A stretch of DNA of 62,750 bases from Nitrospirota bacterium. Lineage in GTDB: Bacteria > Nitrospirota > Thermodesulfovibrionia > UBA6902. Below are positions 1-9,425 of the stretch, one piece after another. Under the pieces are notes generated by a model. The model searched no databases. It was not told the DNA's origin and saw only the letters and a list, made by a program, of their open reading frames with translations. Made by a program: the position numbers and the translations under genes. The stretch's first letter is position 1. Each line of letters starts with the position of its first letter. The stretch lies in the NCBI GenBank assembly GCA_016214845.1, contig JACRMS010000038.1, positions 1 to 62,750 of the forward strand, written 5' to 3'.

Positions 1-262
1 CTGTCTGGCGTTTGCGTATTAGTTTGGGTTCAAAATCTGATTTGCGGTCGCGGGGTACTTCTATTTCCATCTGACCGGAGTCGGTCTGCACTGTCTTTTT
101 TGAATGGCCGTTTCGTGAATTCTCTGTTGTGCTTTGCTGATGCTTGGGATAACCCAGAAAATCATCAAGCTCCCCCTCCAGAGCTTCCTGCATTGCCTGC
201 TGTACAAGCCCTCTGATCTTAGCTTTTACTTCTTCCGTCTTTGCAGATTTCTCTTCCTTCAA
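1..262 (-). CDS. IS256-family (mutator-type) transposase, N-terminal part, cut by window edge
   Basis: Reading the minus strand from a TTG at 262 gives an open frame to the window edge, 87 residues. It contains EGELDDFLGYPKHQ, then NGHSKKTVQTDSGQMEIEVP and RDRKSDFEPKLIRKRQ, which is the typical N-terminal region of IS256-family DDE transposases (known family pattern: NGYSKKTVKT...EIEIPRDR). A strong Shine-Dalgarno AGGAGGTG at 276-269 supports the TTG start. The catalytic DDE part is outside the window. The terminal repeat lies just upstream at 295-319. A matching C-terminal piece of the same kind of transposase, on the same strand, is found at the other end of the window. Confidence 0.9.
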   Translation of the reverse strand, partial: MKEEKSAKTEEVKAKIRGLVQQAMQEALEGELDDFLGYPKHQQSTTENSRNGHSKKTVQTDSGQMEIEVPRDRKSDFEPKLIRKRQT

Positions 263-294
263 TTATCCACCTCCTGTGTTTTGATAAGTTTATC

Positions 295-319
295 AATTTA
301 CACAGTTCGGTGGACACTC
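295..319. repeat. Left terminal inverted repeat of the IS256-type element
   Basis: Read inward on the minus strand the sequence is GAGTGTCCACCGAACTGTGT followed by AAATT. It matches the repeat at 62615-62639 at about 18 of 25 positions, including the block AACTGTGTAA. It lies about 30 bases upstream of the transposase start, as expected for an IS end. The outer edge is placed at 319 by this match; the exact base is an inference. Confidence 0.7.
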
Positions 320-892
320 CCGACACTCCCTACGCCTGATTTGGGGGGAGTGCTTCTCCCGGATTCTCTTCCGCATTTCATGAATTCCCAGCAATTTAAT
401 TTCTTCATAAATAACTCACGCTGTTAATAAGTATATTCTCAAAAAAGTCGAGTTACATAACTTTATCATCCGAGATAGTTTTAATAGTAATTTATTAGTA
501 TCTTGACCCATATTCCATTCGCTAATAAGTGTCATCTCGTTAATTCTTTATAAGCCTACAAGCATTATATGCAGTTACGCTTAAAGGAGGAAGCAGTATG
601 TCTACCAGATTAAAGAAAGCAAAGAATCAATATCAGTTTGTATTCGATTAAACTTGCACCAGACAACGATGCACTGTTCCGAGCGATAGCAGTAACCGTC
701 TTTAACCACTACATGAATGTTAATGCCTGTCTGATTACTGTATGGGCACGGAATGTGAAGCTTTCCCGTTTCCATAGCATAGTTTTTCTGCATGAATGGG
801 TCTTTCATGTTTATATTTTATTCCAATTTACTTGTCTTTGCAAAGGGATGCTAATTGACAAAAACCATTATGTTTAGTTAACTTCACACTTA
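320..892. other. Gene-free stretch between IS end and rhomboid gene
   Basis: No convincing gene is seen. A 17-codon frame (598-651, starting MSTRLKKAKNQYQ) has an excellent Shine-Dalgarno (AAAGGAGG at 582-589) but stops at once; the frame beside it stays open to 877. This could be the broken start of a lost gene. A small hairpin GGGAG/CTCCC lies near 346-360. Codons downstream do not resemble a family I know. Confidence 0.4.
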
Positions 893-1567
893 ATGATCCC
901 TTTTAAAGACGATAACCCTTCGCAAACTTTCCCTTTTGTGACAATAGCTTTGATAGCCGCCAACGCTGCGGTCCTTGTCTCGCAGATGCTTTATCCAGGG
1001 GACCAAAGACAAATAGTATTTGCGTATGGCGCAATTCCTCACTCTCTATTGACGTTTGAGACAGCACAGCCTGTTCATCCCGTCTTGACCGTGTTCACTT
1101 CCATGTTTATGCATGGGGGAATACTTCATCTTGTAAGCAATATGCTTTATCTCTGGATATTCGGGAATAATATTGAAGACAGCTTAGGCCATATGCGATT
1201 TATAATATTTTATCTCCTTTGCGGTGTTGCGGCATCATACGCCCACGCGTTAACAAGTCCCGCCTCACAAATACCCATGATAGGCGCAAGCGGCGCTGTA
1301 TCCGGGATCCTCGGCGCCTACCTGCTTCTGTTCCCGCATGCAAGGATACATACCCTTATCTTTCTTGGTTTTTTTATTCAGGTTGTCAGGCTCCCAGCAA
1401 TATTTGTAATCGGCTTTTGGATAGTAATCCAGATCTTGAACGGCATGTTAAGCAAAGGTCTTGCAAATAGCGGGGGAGTAGCTTGGTTTGCACACGTTGG
1501 AGGTTTTATTGCCGGACTGTTATTAATAAAGCTTTTCTTGAAAAATAAAAGAAGACGCTACTATTAA
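893..1567 (+). CDS. Rhomboid-family intramembrane serine protease
   Basis: 224 residues, polytopic membrane protein. The catalytic serine lies in GASGAVSG (Ser133) and the partner histidine in AHVGGF (His201); HLVSNMLYLWIFG (His79, Asn83) carries the conserved oxyanion-side residues. About six hydrophobic segments are visible and the C-terminus is basic (KNKRRRYY), on the cytoplasmic side by the positive-inside rule. Rhomboids cut single-pass membrane proteins within the bilayer; the substrate here is unknown. There is no clear Shine-Dalgarno before the ATG. The gene stands alone, upstream of groES and divergent from nothing. Confidence 0.9.
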   Translation: MIPFKDDNPSQTFPFVTIALIAANAAVLVSQMLYPGDQRQIVFAYGAIPHSLLTFETAQPVHPVLTVFTSMFMHGGILHLVSNMLYLWIFGNNIEDSLGHMRFIIFYLLCGVAASYAHALTSPASQIPMIGASGAVSGILGAYLLLFPHARIHTLIFLGFFIQVVRLPAIFVIGFWIVIQILNGMLSKGLANSGGVAWFAHVGGFIAGLLLIKLFLKNKRRRYY

Positions 1568-1694
1568 GGGTTCCCATTAACATATCTCGTCTTAACTTTT
1601 TCACGATAAGTAAAATTTTTGATTAATTTCAAGCTAAACAAGCTTATTCAGGTTTATTTAGCAGATTTCATTGTTTTTCCGACGAAAGAAGGCC

Positions 1695-1749
1695 TTGTTT
1701 TCGCAGTCGATTAACTATTATATTAGCACTCGCCTCGTTTGAGTGCTAA
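1695..1749 (+). promoter_or_regulatory. CIRCE operator (HrcA site) with overlapping promoter, groESL
   Basis: TTAGCACTC (1723-1731), nine bases, GAGTGCTAA (1741-1749) is a perfect CIRCE inverted repeat, the binding site of the heat-shock repressor HrcA. It lies 68 bases upstream of the groES start. A plausible sigma-70 promoter, TTGTTT (1695-1700) with 17-base spacing to TTATAT (1718-1723), runs into the operator, so HrcA would block transcription initiation. The CIRCE call is firm; the promoter hexamers are weaker. hrcA itself is not in this window. Confidence 0.92.
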
Positions 1750-1816
1750 CTTCAAATTTAATTAACTCTAACTTAAACTGAAATCAATCTTAATTCAAAA
1801 GAAAGGAGAGGTGACA

Positions 1817-2107
1817 ATGAAATTTAGACCATTGAAAGACAGGTTGTTAGTAAAATACTCTGAGGAACCTGAAAAAAGCACAGGGGGGCTTTACATCCCT
1901 GACAGCGCAAAGGAAAAACCACAAAAAGGAGAAGTAATTGCGGTCGGCCCGGGCAAGATAACCGATGACGGCAAACTGCAAAAGATGGAAATTAAAATAG
2001 GCGATACCGTCCTGTTTGAAAAGTATTCCGGTTCCAAGATAAATATTGAGAATGAAGAATACCTGATTATCAGGGAAGACGACGTCCTTGGGATCATAGA
2101 AAAATAA
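1817..2107 (+). CDS. groES: Co-chaperonin GroES
   Basis: 96 residues beginning MKFRPLKDRLLVKY and ending DVLGIIEK, the normal GroES length and pattern, with the mobile-loop region EKSTGGLYIPDSAKEKPQ. GroES caps the GroEL cavity in the cytoplasm. ATG 1817 is preferred over the in-frame GTG at 1811 because the GGAG at 1805-1808 is well spaced only for the ATG. It is followed after 36 bases by groEL, forming a bicistronic operon under CIRCE control. Confidence 0.96.
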   Translation: MKFRPLKDRLLVKYSEEPEKSTGGLYIPDSAKEKPQKGEVIAVGPGKITDDGKLQKMEIKIGDTVLFEKYSGSKINIENEEYLIIREDDVLGIIEK

Positions 2108-3787
<1,680 letters not shown>

Positions 3788-3818
3788 AATCCGCGACATA
3801 ACTCACAACAATTTATTT

Positions 3819-3849
3819 AAAAGGGGTGAGGTCAATCCTCACCCTTTTT
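3819..3849 (+). terminator. Rho-independent terminator of groESL
   Basis: Stem GGGTGAGG (3824-3831), loop TCAAT, stem CCTCACCC (3837-3844), followed by a run of Ts. It lies 36 bases after the groEL stop codon. Confidence 0.9.
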
Positions 3850-4058
3850 GTTTGCCTTTTTTCCCAATATCGATCTTTTTTCTGTTCATTCTGAGAAAAA
3901 TATCAGATTCGTTTATGGTAAAAACAAACATAGCGGTCATTGAAGTCAATGAGCCGTGGATCTGCTTCCAGGAATCCGGGATGTGATTCACCTTTCGCTA
4001 CTTTAATTTTTTTGTGCTTATCTGTTATAGTATTTAGCCTGAAGTTTGAACAGCTCTC

Positions 4059-4134
4059 GGGCGGGTAGCTCAGTTGGGAGAGCATCGCCCTTACAAGGCG
4101 AGGGTCACAGGTTCGAGCCCTGTTCCGCCTACCA
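4059..4134 (+). tRNA. tRNA-Val (anticodon TAC)
   Basis: 76-nt cloverleaf: acceptor GGGCGGG pairs with TCCGCCT (4124-4130) using two G-T pairs, discriminator A, encoded CCA at 4132-4134. The anticodon loop CTTACAA gives TAC, reading GTA valine codons. The D-arm TAGCTCAGTTGGGAGAGCA and T-arm with GGTTCGAGC are canonical. Confidence 0.95.
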
Positions 4135-4155
4135 TTTACTTCAGGATTATGGCTT

Positions 4156-4232
<77 letters not shown>

Positions 4233-4325
4233 TTTTTTCTCTCATTCTATCTTCAATATCCATGAGCCCCCCTTGAAAGCGTGTCCTCAGGTTCCAGGTC
4301 GGGATTTCAACGAAAGGATGGTGGA

Positions 4326-4424
4326 ATGTCATTGGTAACATTGGAAGAGACGATGAGTGTTAACGTGAAAGACATCGATGGTCAGCGCAAGAAACTAATT
4401 TCTTTGATTAATGAACTTCATTAA
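4326..4424 (+). pseudogene. N-terminal remnant of a bacteriohemerythrin
   Basis: 32 codons starting MSLVTLEETMSVNVKDID and ending LISLINELH before a TAA. This matches the start of bacteriohaemerythrins (known pattern: M-S-V-x-V-K-E-I-D-E-Q-H-K-K-L), an oxygen-binding di-iron family of about 130 residues. The first iron-ligand histidine of the EQH motif is replaced (GQR), and everything after the first helix is missing. It is therefore a non-functional fragment. A start elsewhere does not rescue it. Confidence 0.6.
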
Positions 4425-4608
4425 GGGACAAAAGTATGATAAGGGAGAGAGAGAGCTTTTTTAGTGAAGCCTGCTCCTTGTTGAAAGACCGGCTGACAAT
4501 CCATATCCGGGGCACTGACAAGGAATATACGCCCTTCTTCAACTGTAAAGGGCATTTACTTATAACACTTCTCTTAGCAGACCCCGAAGAGATACGCCGG
4601 ATTAATAT

Positions 4609-6189
4609 TTATGCTCTCTCTAAAAAGAGCTTGAGGTTCTGACTCCTTGAGGGATGTCTCAATTTTCTCAAGGCCTTCCCTTCAAGCTGCCTTATGCGCT
4701 CCCTTGTGACCCTGAATTGTTTCCCTACCTCTTCAAGGGTTTGAGAGACTCCGTCTCCGATGCCGAAACGTCTTTCTATGATCTCAGCCTCTTTTTTGGT
4801 AAGAGAGGTCAAGGCCTTCCTCACCTGCTCTTTTAATTCATGCTGTATGACGCTGTCCAGAGGAATGAGTGAGGCCTTGTCCTCGATAAAGTCTTCAAGG
4901 TGGCTGTCCTCATCGTTTCCTATAGGCGCTTCCAGGGACACGGGCTCTTTGCATATCTTGAGGATTTCACGCACCTTGTCAAGGGAGAGATTCATCCTCT
5001 TTGCAATTTCCTCCGCCCTCGGCTCTCTGCCTAACTCCTGAACAAGACCTTTTGCCACCTGGGTCAGCTTATTGATGGTCTCGATCATATGCACCGGGAG
5101 CCTTATGGTCCTTGCCTGGTCCGCAAGCGCGCGGGTTATCGCCTGTCTTATCCACCATGTCGCATACGTGCTGAATTTGTATCCTCTTTTATAATCGAAT
5201 TTGTCGACAGCGCGCATCAATCCGATATTGCCTTCCTGTATCAGATCCAGCAGGGTGAGCCCCTTGCCGAGGTATCTTCTTGCTATGCTGATTACCAGTC
5301 TCAGATTAGCTTCGGTCAGGGTTTTCTTTGCCCCGGCAATTTCCTTTTCGCTCTCCTGGATAAGCGTTAAAGCGCGCGCCACATCTTGACCTTTAATTCC
5401 AAGCTCCTGCTCTACAAGCGTTAATTCAGTGTTGAGTCTCTTGAAATTGTCATACAGCCTTTTGACCTCAATGGGGTCTTTGCCTGATTCGGCTGCTGCT
5501 TTCATCAATGTGCTTTTGTTCTTAAGTCTCTCAACCGGAATTTTTACTGCCTCCCGGATTTCTTCAATCTCCCTGCAAATATTGATGTGCAGAGACGCAA
5601 GCTTCTTAAACTGGGTACAGAACCCCTCAATTATTTCCTCACGGAAATGAAGTTCGGAGATATTGTTTACTATCTTTGAGGAATTTTCTGATAACTGGAG
5701 CTTTACCTTTTCAATCTCCTGCGCGGTCTTTAGTTCAGGAAGTCTTTTTAAATAAGAATCTCTTTTCTGGAAAAGGGACCTTAATGATTTTATGGTGTTG
5801 AGGAGATCATCCAGGATCTTCTTTTTCTGCGCGTCGGTTAAATCTTTTTCAACCGGGCTGACCCCGTTAAGCGACACTCTCTTTTCTTTCAGAAGATGCG
5901 GCAGATATAAAGTTTGTTTTACAGCGAAGGGGGTGGCAAAAATAGTCTCTAAAATTGCCTGTCTCGCGCTCTCGATCTTCTTTGCGATCTCAACCTCTCC
6001 CTCTTTGGTAAGAAGTGGAAGCGATTCCATTTCACGGAGGTACATCTTTATCGGGTCGTCCGAGAAGTAGTTTGACGCCGGGTAAACGGCTTTGGCATCT
6101 TGTACGGAATTGTCTATTTCCTCAATCAGCACATCGTGATCGTGATATTTTTCATCCTGCATTTCAACTTCTTCTAATGTTTCTTTCAT
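4609..6189 (-). CDS. rpoD: Primary RNA polymerase sigma factor RpoD (sigma-70)
   Basis: 526 residues. Region 1.2 ([10 protein letters not shown], near residue 46), region 2 ([16 protein letters not shown]; core of 2.3-2.4 [14 protein letters not shown]), region 3 and region 4.2 ([20 protein letters not shown]) are all present, with the large non-conserved insert between 1.2 and 2 that marks primary sigma factors. The acidic region 1.1 is short. It directs RNA polymerase to housekeeping promoters. Its start overlaps the end of the preceding small gene (6164-6376) by 26 bases, so it is translationally linked to an upstream operon that includes a STAS protein and two Cys-rich proteins. No dnaG neighbour is seen, unlike many genomes. 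Confidence 0.95.
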   Translation of the reverse strand: MKETLEEVEMQDEKYHDHDVLIEEIDNSVQDAKAVYPASNYFSDDPIKMYLREMESLPLLTKEGEVEIAKKIESARQAILETIFATPFAVKQTLYLPHLLKEKRVSLNGVSPVEKDLTDAQKKKILDDLLNTIKSLRSLFQKRDSYLKRLPELKTAQEIEKVKLQLSENSSKIVNNISELHFREEIIEGFCTQFKKLASLHINICREIEEIREAVKIPVERLKNKSTLMKAAAESGKDPIEVKRLYDNFKRLNTELTLVEQELGIKGQDVARALTLIQESEKEIAGAKKTLTEANLRLVISIARRYLGKGLTLLDLIQEGNIGLMRAVDKFDYKRGYKFSTYATWWIRQAITRALADQARTIRLPVHMIETINKLTQVAKGLVQELGREPRAEEIAKRMNLSLDKVREILKICKEPVSLEAPIGNDEDSHLEDFIEDKASLIPLDSVIQHELKEQVRKALTSLTKKEAEIIERRFGIGDGVSQTLEEVGKQFRVTRERIRQLEGKALRKLRHPSRSQNLKLFLERA

Positions 6190-6376
6190 TTCTCCTGCCT
6201 CCTGTCAGATATAAGAGCTTAAGCTGCTTTAAGGTATTTAAGCCGGCGACCTCAGAGCTGATCCTAAAGCCGCCCTCCTGAAAAAACTTCCTGCTTTCTT
6301 CACTGTGCGCAGGGTCATGAAGGTCTTCCAGAGATTGAAGAATAATGGCCTCTGCAAGACTCTTTATCCCCTTCAT
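6164..6376 (-). CDS. Small conserved-looking protein of unknown function, overlapping rpoD
   Basis: 70 residues if started at the ATG of [19 protein letters not shown], 20 bases after the stop of the STAS gene. An upstream in-frame TTG at 6460 would add 28 residues but would overlap the STAS gene. The C-terminal part [20 protein letters not shown] is mostly helical and hydrophobic-patterned. No catalytic motif is visible and I do not recognise the family. The overlap with rpoD by 26 bases suggests coupled translation. It may be a regulatory partner within the sigma-factor operon, which is inference only. Confidence 0.55.
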   Translation of the reverse strand: MKGIKSLAEAIILQSLEDLHDPAHSEESRKFFQEGGFRISSEVAGLNTLKQLKLLYLTGGRRNERNIRRS

Positions 6377-6395
6377 CTTTATGTCAGGCAACTTA

Positions 6396-6755
6396 CTAAT
6401 TGTAAATTGCTTTTTTCGTGATGTTGTCTGATGACTTGTCATTAACATATTTGCAATCAACCTTGTTTCCCTTGTCCTTTGCAGTATGGTGCGACAGTTC
6501 TGATGAATAATCTTCAGGCATATTTGTCAAAATCAAAGGGTTCTTCAACCTCACCGAGGTGGAATAAGCCTGTTTTATCAGGTGTAAACATTTAAAATCG
6601 ATCCTGCTTACTTTTTTGAAATTTAACACCGCCCGGTCAATACCGTGTATTGCCTTCATCAGTACCATTTTCAGGTCGTCTTCGCATTCACTTGTGATCT
6701 CGCCGCAGAAGGTAAATATTCCCACGCGCTGAAACTGTTCGAATTCGCAATTCAT
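6396..6755 (-). CDS. STAS-domain protein (anti-sigma factor antagonist-like)
   Basis: 119 residues. The pattern of beta strand (RVGIFTFCGEI), helix (CEDDLKMVLMKAI), strand (RAVLNFKKVSRID) and helix (CLHLIKQAYSTSV) is that of the STAS fold of SpoIIAA-like antagonists. The position of the phosphorylatable serine in classical antagonists is taken by DFKC, so phosphorylation control cannot be assumed. The C-terminal 35 residues are charged and unlike the fold. The chemosensory operon encodes another STAS protein (22078-22419) with the same arrangement. Its place two genes before rpoD makes a role in sigma-factor control tempting but unproven. Confidence 0.65.
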   Translation of the reverse strand: MNCEFEQFQRVGIFTFCGEITSECEDDLKMVLMKAIHGIDRAVLNFKKVSRIDFKCLHLIKQAYSTSVRLKNPLILTNMPEDYSSELSHHTAKDKGNKVDCKYVNDKSSDNITKKAIYN

Positions 6756-6783
6756 CGTTTCGTTTCCTGTTCCTTTCTTAAGA

Positions 6784-7023
6784 TTAGATCCTGTAATTGT
6801 TGTAAATTTCCTTTCTCACGGGACAATTGCAGATATATGAGTATCCGAATGTTATTTTGTAATTGCACAATCCATTTATATTTACAGGCTTTATAAAATG
6901 GATTTTTTCATCTGCGCAGTCTTCTACTTCGCAAAGGCATTCACGACTGCCTCCGAGGCAGGAAAAATTGCTCCTGCATTTCGTTGCATTTCTTAAAATT
7001 ATGTCGCTTACTTCCAGCTTCAA
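6784..7023 (-). CDS. Small Cys-rich protein (eight cysteines), unknown function
   Basis: 79 residues with cysteines at 16, 22, 29, 31, 36, 53, 65 and 67, including CLCEVEDC and ICNCPVRKEIY. The spacing suggests a metal site (Zn or Fe-S) or disulfides; no signal peptide is visible, so a cytoplasmic metal site is more likely. The start is TTG at 7023, overlapping the stop region of the preceding gene, so the two are coupled. I do not recognise a named family. No frame-shifted rival frame looks better. Confidence 0.6.
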   Translation of the reverse strand: MKLEVSDIILRNATKCRSNFSCLGGSRECLCEVEDCADEKIHFIKPVNINGLCNYKITFGYSYICNCPVRKEIYNNYRI

Positions 7024-7024
7024 T

Positions 7025-7228
7025 TTAACTCACCCGAACATAGGACCTTTTTTCATGAGGAATAAGGTCCTTGATCTTTGCAGAGTATGGACATTTATCA
7101 TATTTTTTTGTCTTGCAGTATGAATGGATTTCAGCCAGATTCGGCACATAAGGTTTGTCTGCCTTTTTACAAAGAAGTATGATGCCATCCACCCATTCCA
7201 CTAATTCAGGACATTTAACACTGTTCAT
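7025..7228 (-). CDS. Small four-cysteine protein, first gene of the rpoD operon
   Basis: 67 residues starting MNSVKCPELVEWVDG, with cysteines at 6, 20, 38 and 46 (CKTKKYDKCPYS). Four spaced cysteines suggest a small zinc or iron-sulfur binding domain. The ATG at 7228 follows a GAGGG Shine-Dalgarno. It is followed by the eight-Cys protein with virtually no gap. Function is unknown; it has no signal sequence. Confidence 0.6.
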   Translation of the reverse strand: MNSVKCPELVEWVDGIILLCKKADKPYVPNLAEIHSYCKTKKYDKCPYSAKIKDLIPHEKRSYVRVS

Positions 7229-7264
7229 TAGGCCCTCTCTTTTTTATATGATTAGATTTCTATT

Positions 7265-7360
7265 GCGAGGTCTGACAGAGCGATCTGATAATTTAACCAT
7301 TAAGTTATCGACTCCTTAATTACTTAATGACTAATTATTTTCGACTCTTGTCAGCCTCGC
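7265..7360. repeat. Nested inverted-repeat element upstream of the Cys-rich/rpoD operon
   Basis: Outer arms GCGAGGTCTGACA (7265-7277) and TGTCAGCCTCGC (7349-7360) match with one bulge. Inner arms CATTAAGT (7298-7305) and ACTTAATG (7322-7329) are perfect. The element could be an operator region, a 5' leader structure of the minus-strand operon, or a small mobile palindrome. Confidence 0.6.
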
Positions 7361-7610
7361 CAAGTGGGAGCTTTTAAGGAGAAAAAAATCTTCTCCTCTT
7401 TGCTGCGTGCCCCACATTGAATTACAAGATGAATCAGATGCACTCGCTATATAACAACAATCATGCCAGGAAGGAATATTATTGAGAAAAGGCACCGGGT
7501 TCATGAGTGCTGTAATTCAACTATTTGTTTTTTAAGAAATTAGCCCGGGGTCGGCTAATACTTAAACCATTTAATGCGGTGGCTGGAAAGGTCACAAACA
7601 AAGCATGAAA

Positions 7611-7661
7611 CCATGACATGTCATGAAGTCATGCATGTCATGGAACCATGACATGTCATGG
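7611..7661. repeat. Three tandem ATGACATGTCAT-type palindromes
   Basis: CCATGACATGTCATG (7611-7625), GTCATGCATGTCATGG (about 7628-7643) and CCATGACATGTCATGG (7646-7661) lie in a row, ending two bases before the stop codon of the NtrC-type regulator. Each is self-complementary and they can also pair with each other. They may act as a 3'-end structure or a protein-binding array. Confidence 0.75.
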
Positions 7662-7663
7662 TA

Positions 7664-9355
7664 TTAGTGGATATTTTCTGATGTTATGTTGAATTTTTCA
7701 ATCTTACGGTAGATCGTCCTGACGTTTACTCCAAGCAGGCGGGCTGCCTTGGATTTGTTCCATCCTGACTTCTCAAGGGCCTCAATTATCATTTGCGGTT
7801 TCAGCTCCGTGTCGTCTGTGAGGAAGTTATCATTTGCCTTGAGGTTTTGGGGCAGGCAATCGACAACAATGGTATTTTGGTGGCATACAATAAAGGCGTG
7901 TTCAAGGGTATTTTCCAGTTCCCTGATATTCCCTGGCCAGTAATAATCCATGAAGATCTTCTGAACTTCTTCCGATACGGCCTCTATGTTCCTGTTCAGT
8001 TTATTGTTTAGCTTTTGCAAAAAATGGGTCACGAGAAGAGGGATGTCGTCTTTCCGTTCCCTGAGGGGAGGCAATTGCAGTTCCATGACTTTCAGGCGGT
8101 AATAAAGGTCTTCCCTGAATTTACCGAGCTTGACCCTCCTCTGGAGGTCCTGATTGGTGGCCGCAATAATACGGACGTCAACTTTTATCGGGGTTGAATC
8201 GCCTACGCGGTCAATTGTCTTTTCCTGGATGACCCTCAACAGGCGCAACTGCATATTCATTGAAATGTCGCCTATTTCATCGAGGAATATAGTGCCGCCT
8301 TCAGCGCTTTGAAAACGCCCTATCCTGTCCTTGTCGGCCCCTGTAAAGGCCCCCTTGACGTGGCCGAAGAGCTCGCTTTCAAGAAGGTTCTCGGACAATG
8401 CCGAACAGTTAACTTTTACAAATGGTTTGCTGCTCCGCGTGCCGGTATAATGGATGGCGTCGGCAACAAGCTCTTTCCCGCTTCCGCTTTCCCCGGTAAT
8501 TAAAACTGTTGTCTGGACATCAGCAAGGTCTTCTACGAGCGCGTAAATCTTCTGGATATTTTCATTCTGTCCGATCAGGTTGTGAAATTGCCTGCGCTCT
8601 TTCAAGTTCCTCTCAAGGAAGCTCAGAAGGGTTTCGTCTTTTACAACCATAACGGCCCCGTAAAAAGCACCGGAAGTGTTTAGAAGCGGTGAAGCGCTTA
8701 TTGTCACAACTTTTCTGCCGCTGTTATGCGGGCATTCCGAGCGTGACAGCTCTGCCGGTTTTTTTGTATCAATGGTCTTTTTGAGGACGTCTGAACATCT
8801 GCCCTTGCAGTTAGCTGAAAAATTTGAAAAAGACTTTCCTATCCAGTTGCGGTCAATTCCGCACATATTTTTAGCGGATTCATTGACCTCAAGCACCGTC
8901 ATGTCTTTGTCCACCGTAATAATGGCGTCCTTTACACTCCTGAATATTGCCTCGAGATTGGAGCGGTACTGCTCGTTCTTTTTCTGCAGGTCGCTGTGCT
9001 GCAGGGCCATTGTGGCAGTGCGAAGGAGGGTGGCCTGCCTGACGGGTTTGGAAATATAATCAAAAGCGCCCATCCGCACCGCTTCAGAGGCTGTTTCAAC
9101 ATTGGGGTATCCGGTAATCATAATTACGGGACAGTTGATCTTTCTCGTTCTTATTTCTTTCAGGATATCAAGCCCTGACTTGTCGCCGAGAATGATGTCT
9201 GTGAATATAACGTCGAAGCCCCCATCTGTTATCCTGGACATGGCCTCAGCATAGTCTTTTGCAGTGGTTACGGAATATCCTTCATCCGAAAGAAAGCTTT
9301 CAAATGTGAACCGGATGCTTTCTTCATCATCAATTACGAGTATTTTTTCGTTCAT
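7664..9355 (-). CDS. Sigma-54-dependent response regulator, NtrC family (REC-PAS-AAA-Fis)
   Basis: 563 residues from ATG 9355, preferred over GTG 9364 because the GGGTGGG ribosome site fits it. Receiver domain 1-120 with phospho-acceptor Asp53 (FTDIILG). A PAS domain follows (about 130-245) with extra cysteines (CKGRCSDVL, ECPH). The AAA+ domain has Walker A GESGSGKE near 283 and the sigma-54 contact loop GAFTGA near 334. The C-terminal Fis-type helix-turn-helix reads NKSKAARLLGVNVRTIYRKI. It would activate sigma-54 promoters when phosphorylated. The two kinases just upstream in the same direction are the likely phosphodonors. A 10-base inverted repeat (TGAAATACAA, 9374-9383, with its complement at about 9418-9427) fills the gap to the kinase gene. 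Confidence 0.93.
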   Translation of the reverse strand: MNEKILVIDDEESIRFTFESFLSDEGYSVTTAKDYAEAMSRITDGGFDVIFTDIILGDKSGLDILKEIRTRKINCPVIMITGYPNVETASEAVRMGAFDYISKPVRQATLLRTATMALQHSDLQKKNEQYRSNLEAIFRSVKDAIITVDKDMTVLEVNESAKNMCGIDRNWIGKSFSNFSANCKGRCSDVLKKTIDTKKPAELSRSECPHNSGRKVVTISASPLLNTSGAFYGAVMVVKDETLLSFLERNLKERRQFHNLIGQNENIQKIYALVEDLADVQTTVLITGESGSGKELVADAIHYTGTRSSKPFVKVNCSALSENLLESELFGHVKGAFTGADKDRIGRFQSAEGGTIFLDEIGDISMNMQLRLLRVIQEKTIDRVGDSTPIKVDVRIIAATNQDLQRRVKLGKFREDLYYRLKVMELQLPPLRERKDDIPLLVTHFLQKLNNKLNRNIEAVSEEVQKIFMDYYWPGNIRELENTLEHAFIVCHQNTIVVDCLPQNLKANDNFLTDDTELKPQMIIEALEKSGWNKSKAARLLGVNVRTIYRKIEKFNITSENIH

Positions 9356-9425
9356 GATTCCCACCCTTCGCCCTGAAATACAATCAACGCGGTGGACACC
9401 TTTAGAGAAACTGTGGTTTTGTATT

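Larger units (their letters stand above)
7229..7663. other. Gene-free stretch with nested inverted repeats and triple palindrome
   Basis: 435 bases without a gene, between the divergent-looking 5' end of the Cys-rich/rpoD operon and the 3' end of the NtrC-type regulator. It holds an inverted-repeat element (7265-7360), a smaller hairpin AGGAGAA/TTCTCCT near 7377-7401 and a triple palindrome (7611-7661). The promoter of the 7228 gene must lie in the first part. Confidence 0.6.

Noticed and set aside
134-427. 97-residue plus-strand frame at the left end
   Set aside because: Antisense to the IS256-type transposase and its terminal repeat.
638-877. Frame with PDNDALFRAIA, reminiscent of OTU peptidases
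   Set aside because: The catalytic cysteine position is Ala, the frame has no start site of its own, and the similarity is a few residues only.
4436-4642. 68-residue plus-strand frame between the haemerythrin remnant and rpoD
   Set aside because: It overlaps the 3' end of rpoD on the other strand, has no ribosome site and no recognisable motif.
7377-7401. Riboswitch in the 7229-7663 gap
   Set aside because: No conserved core of a known riboswitch class is recognised; only simple hairpins.
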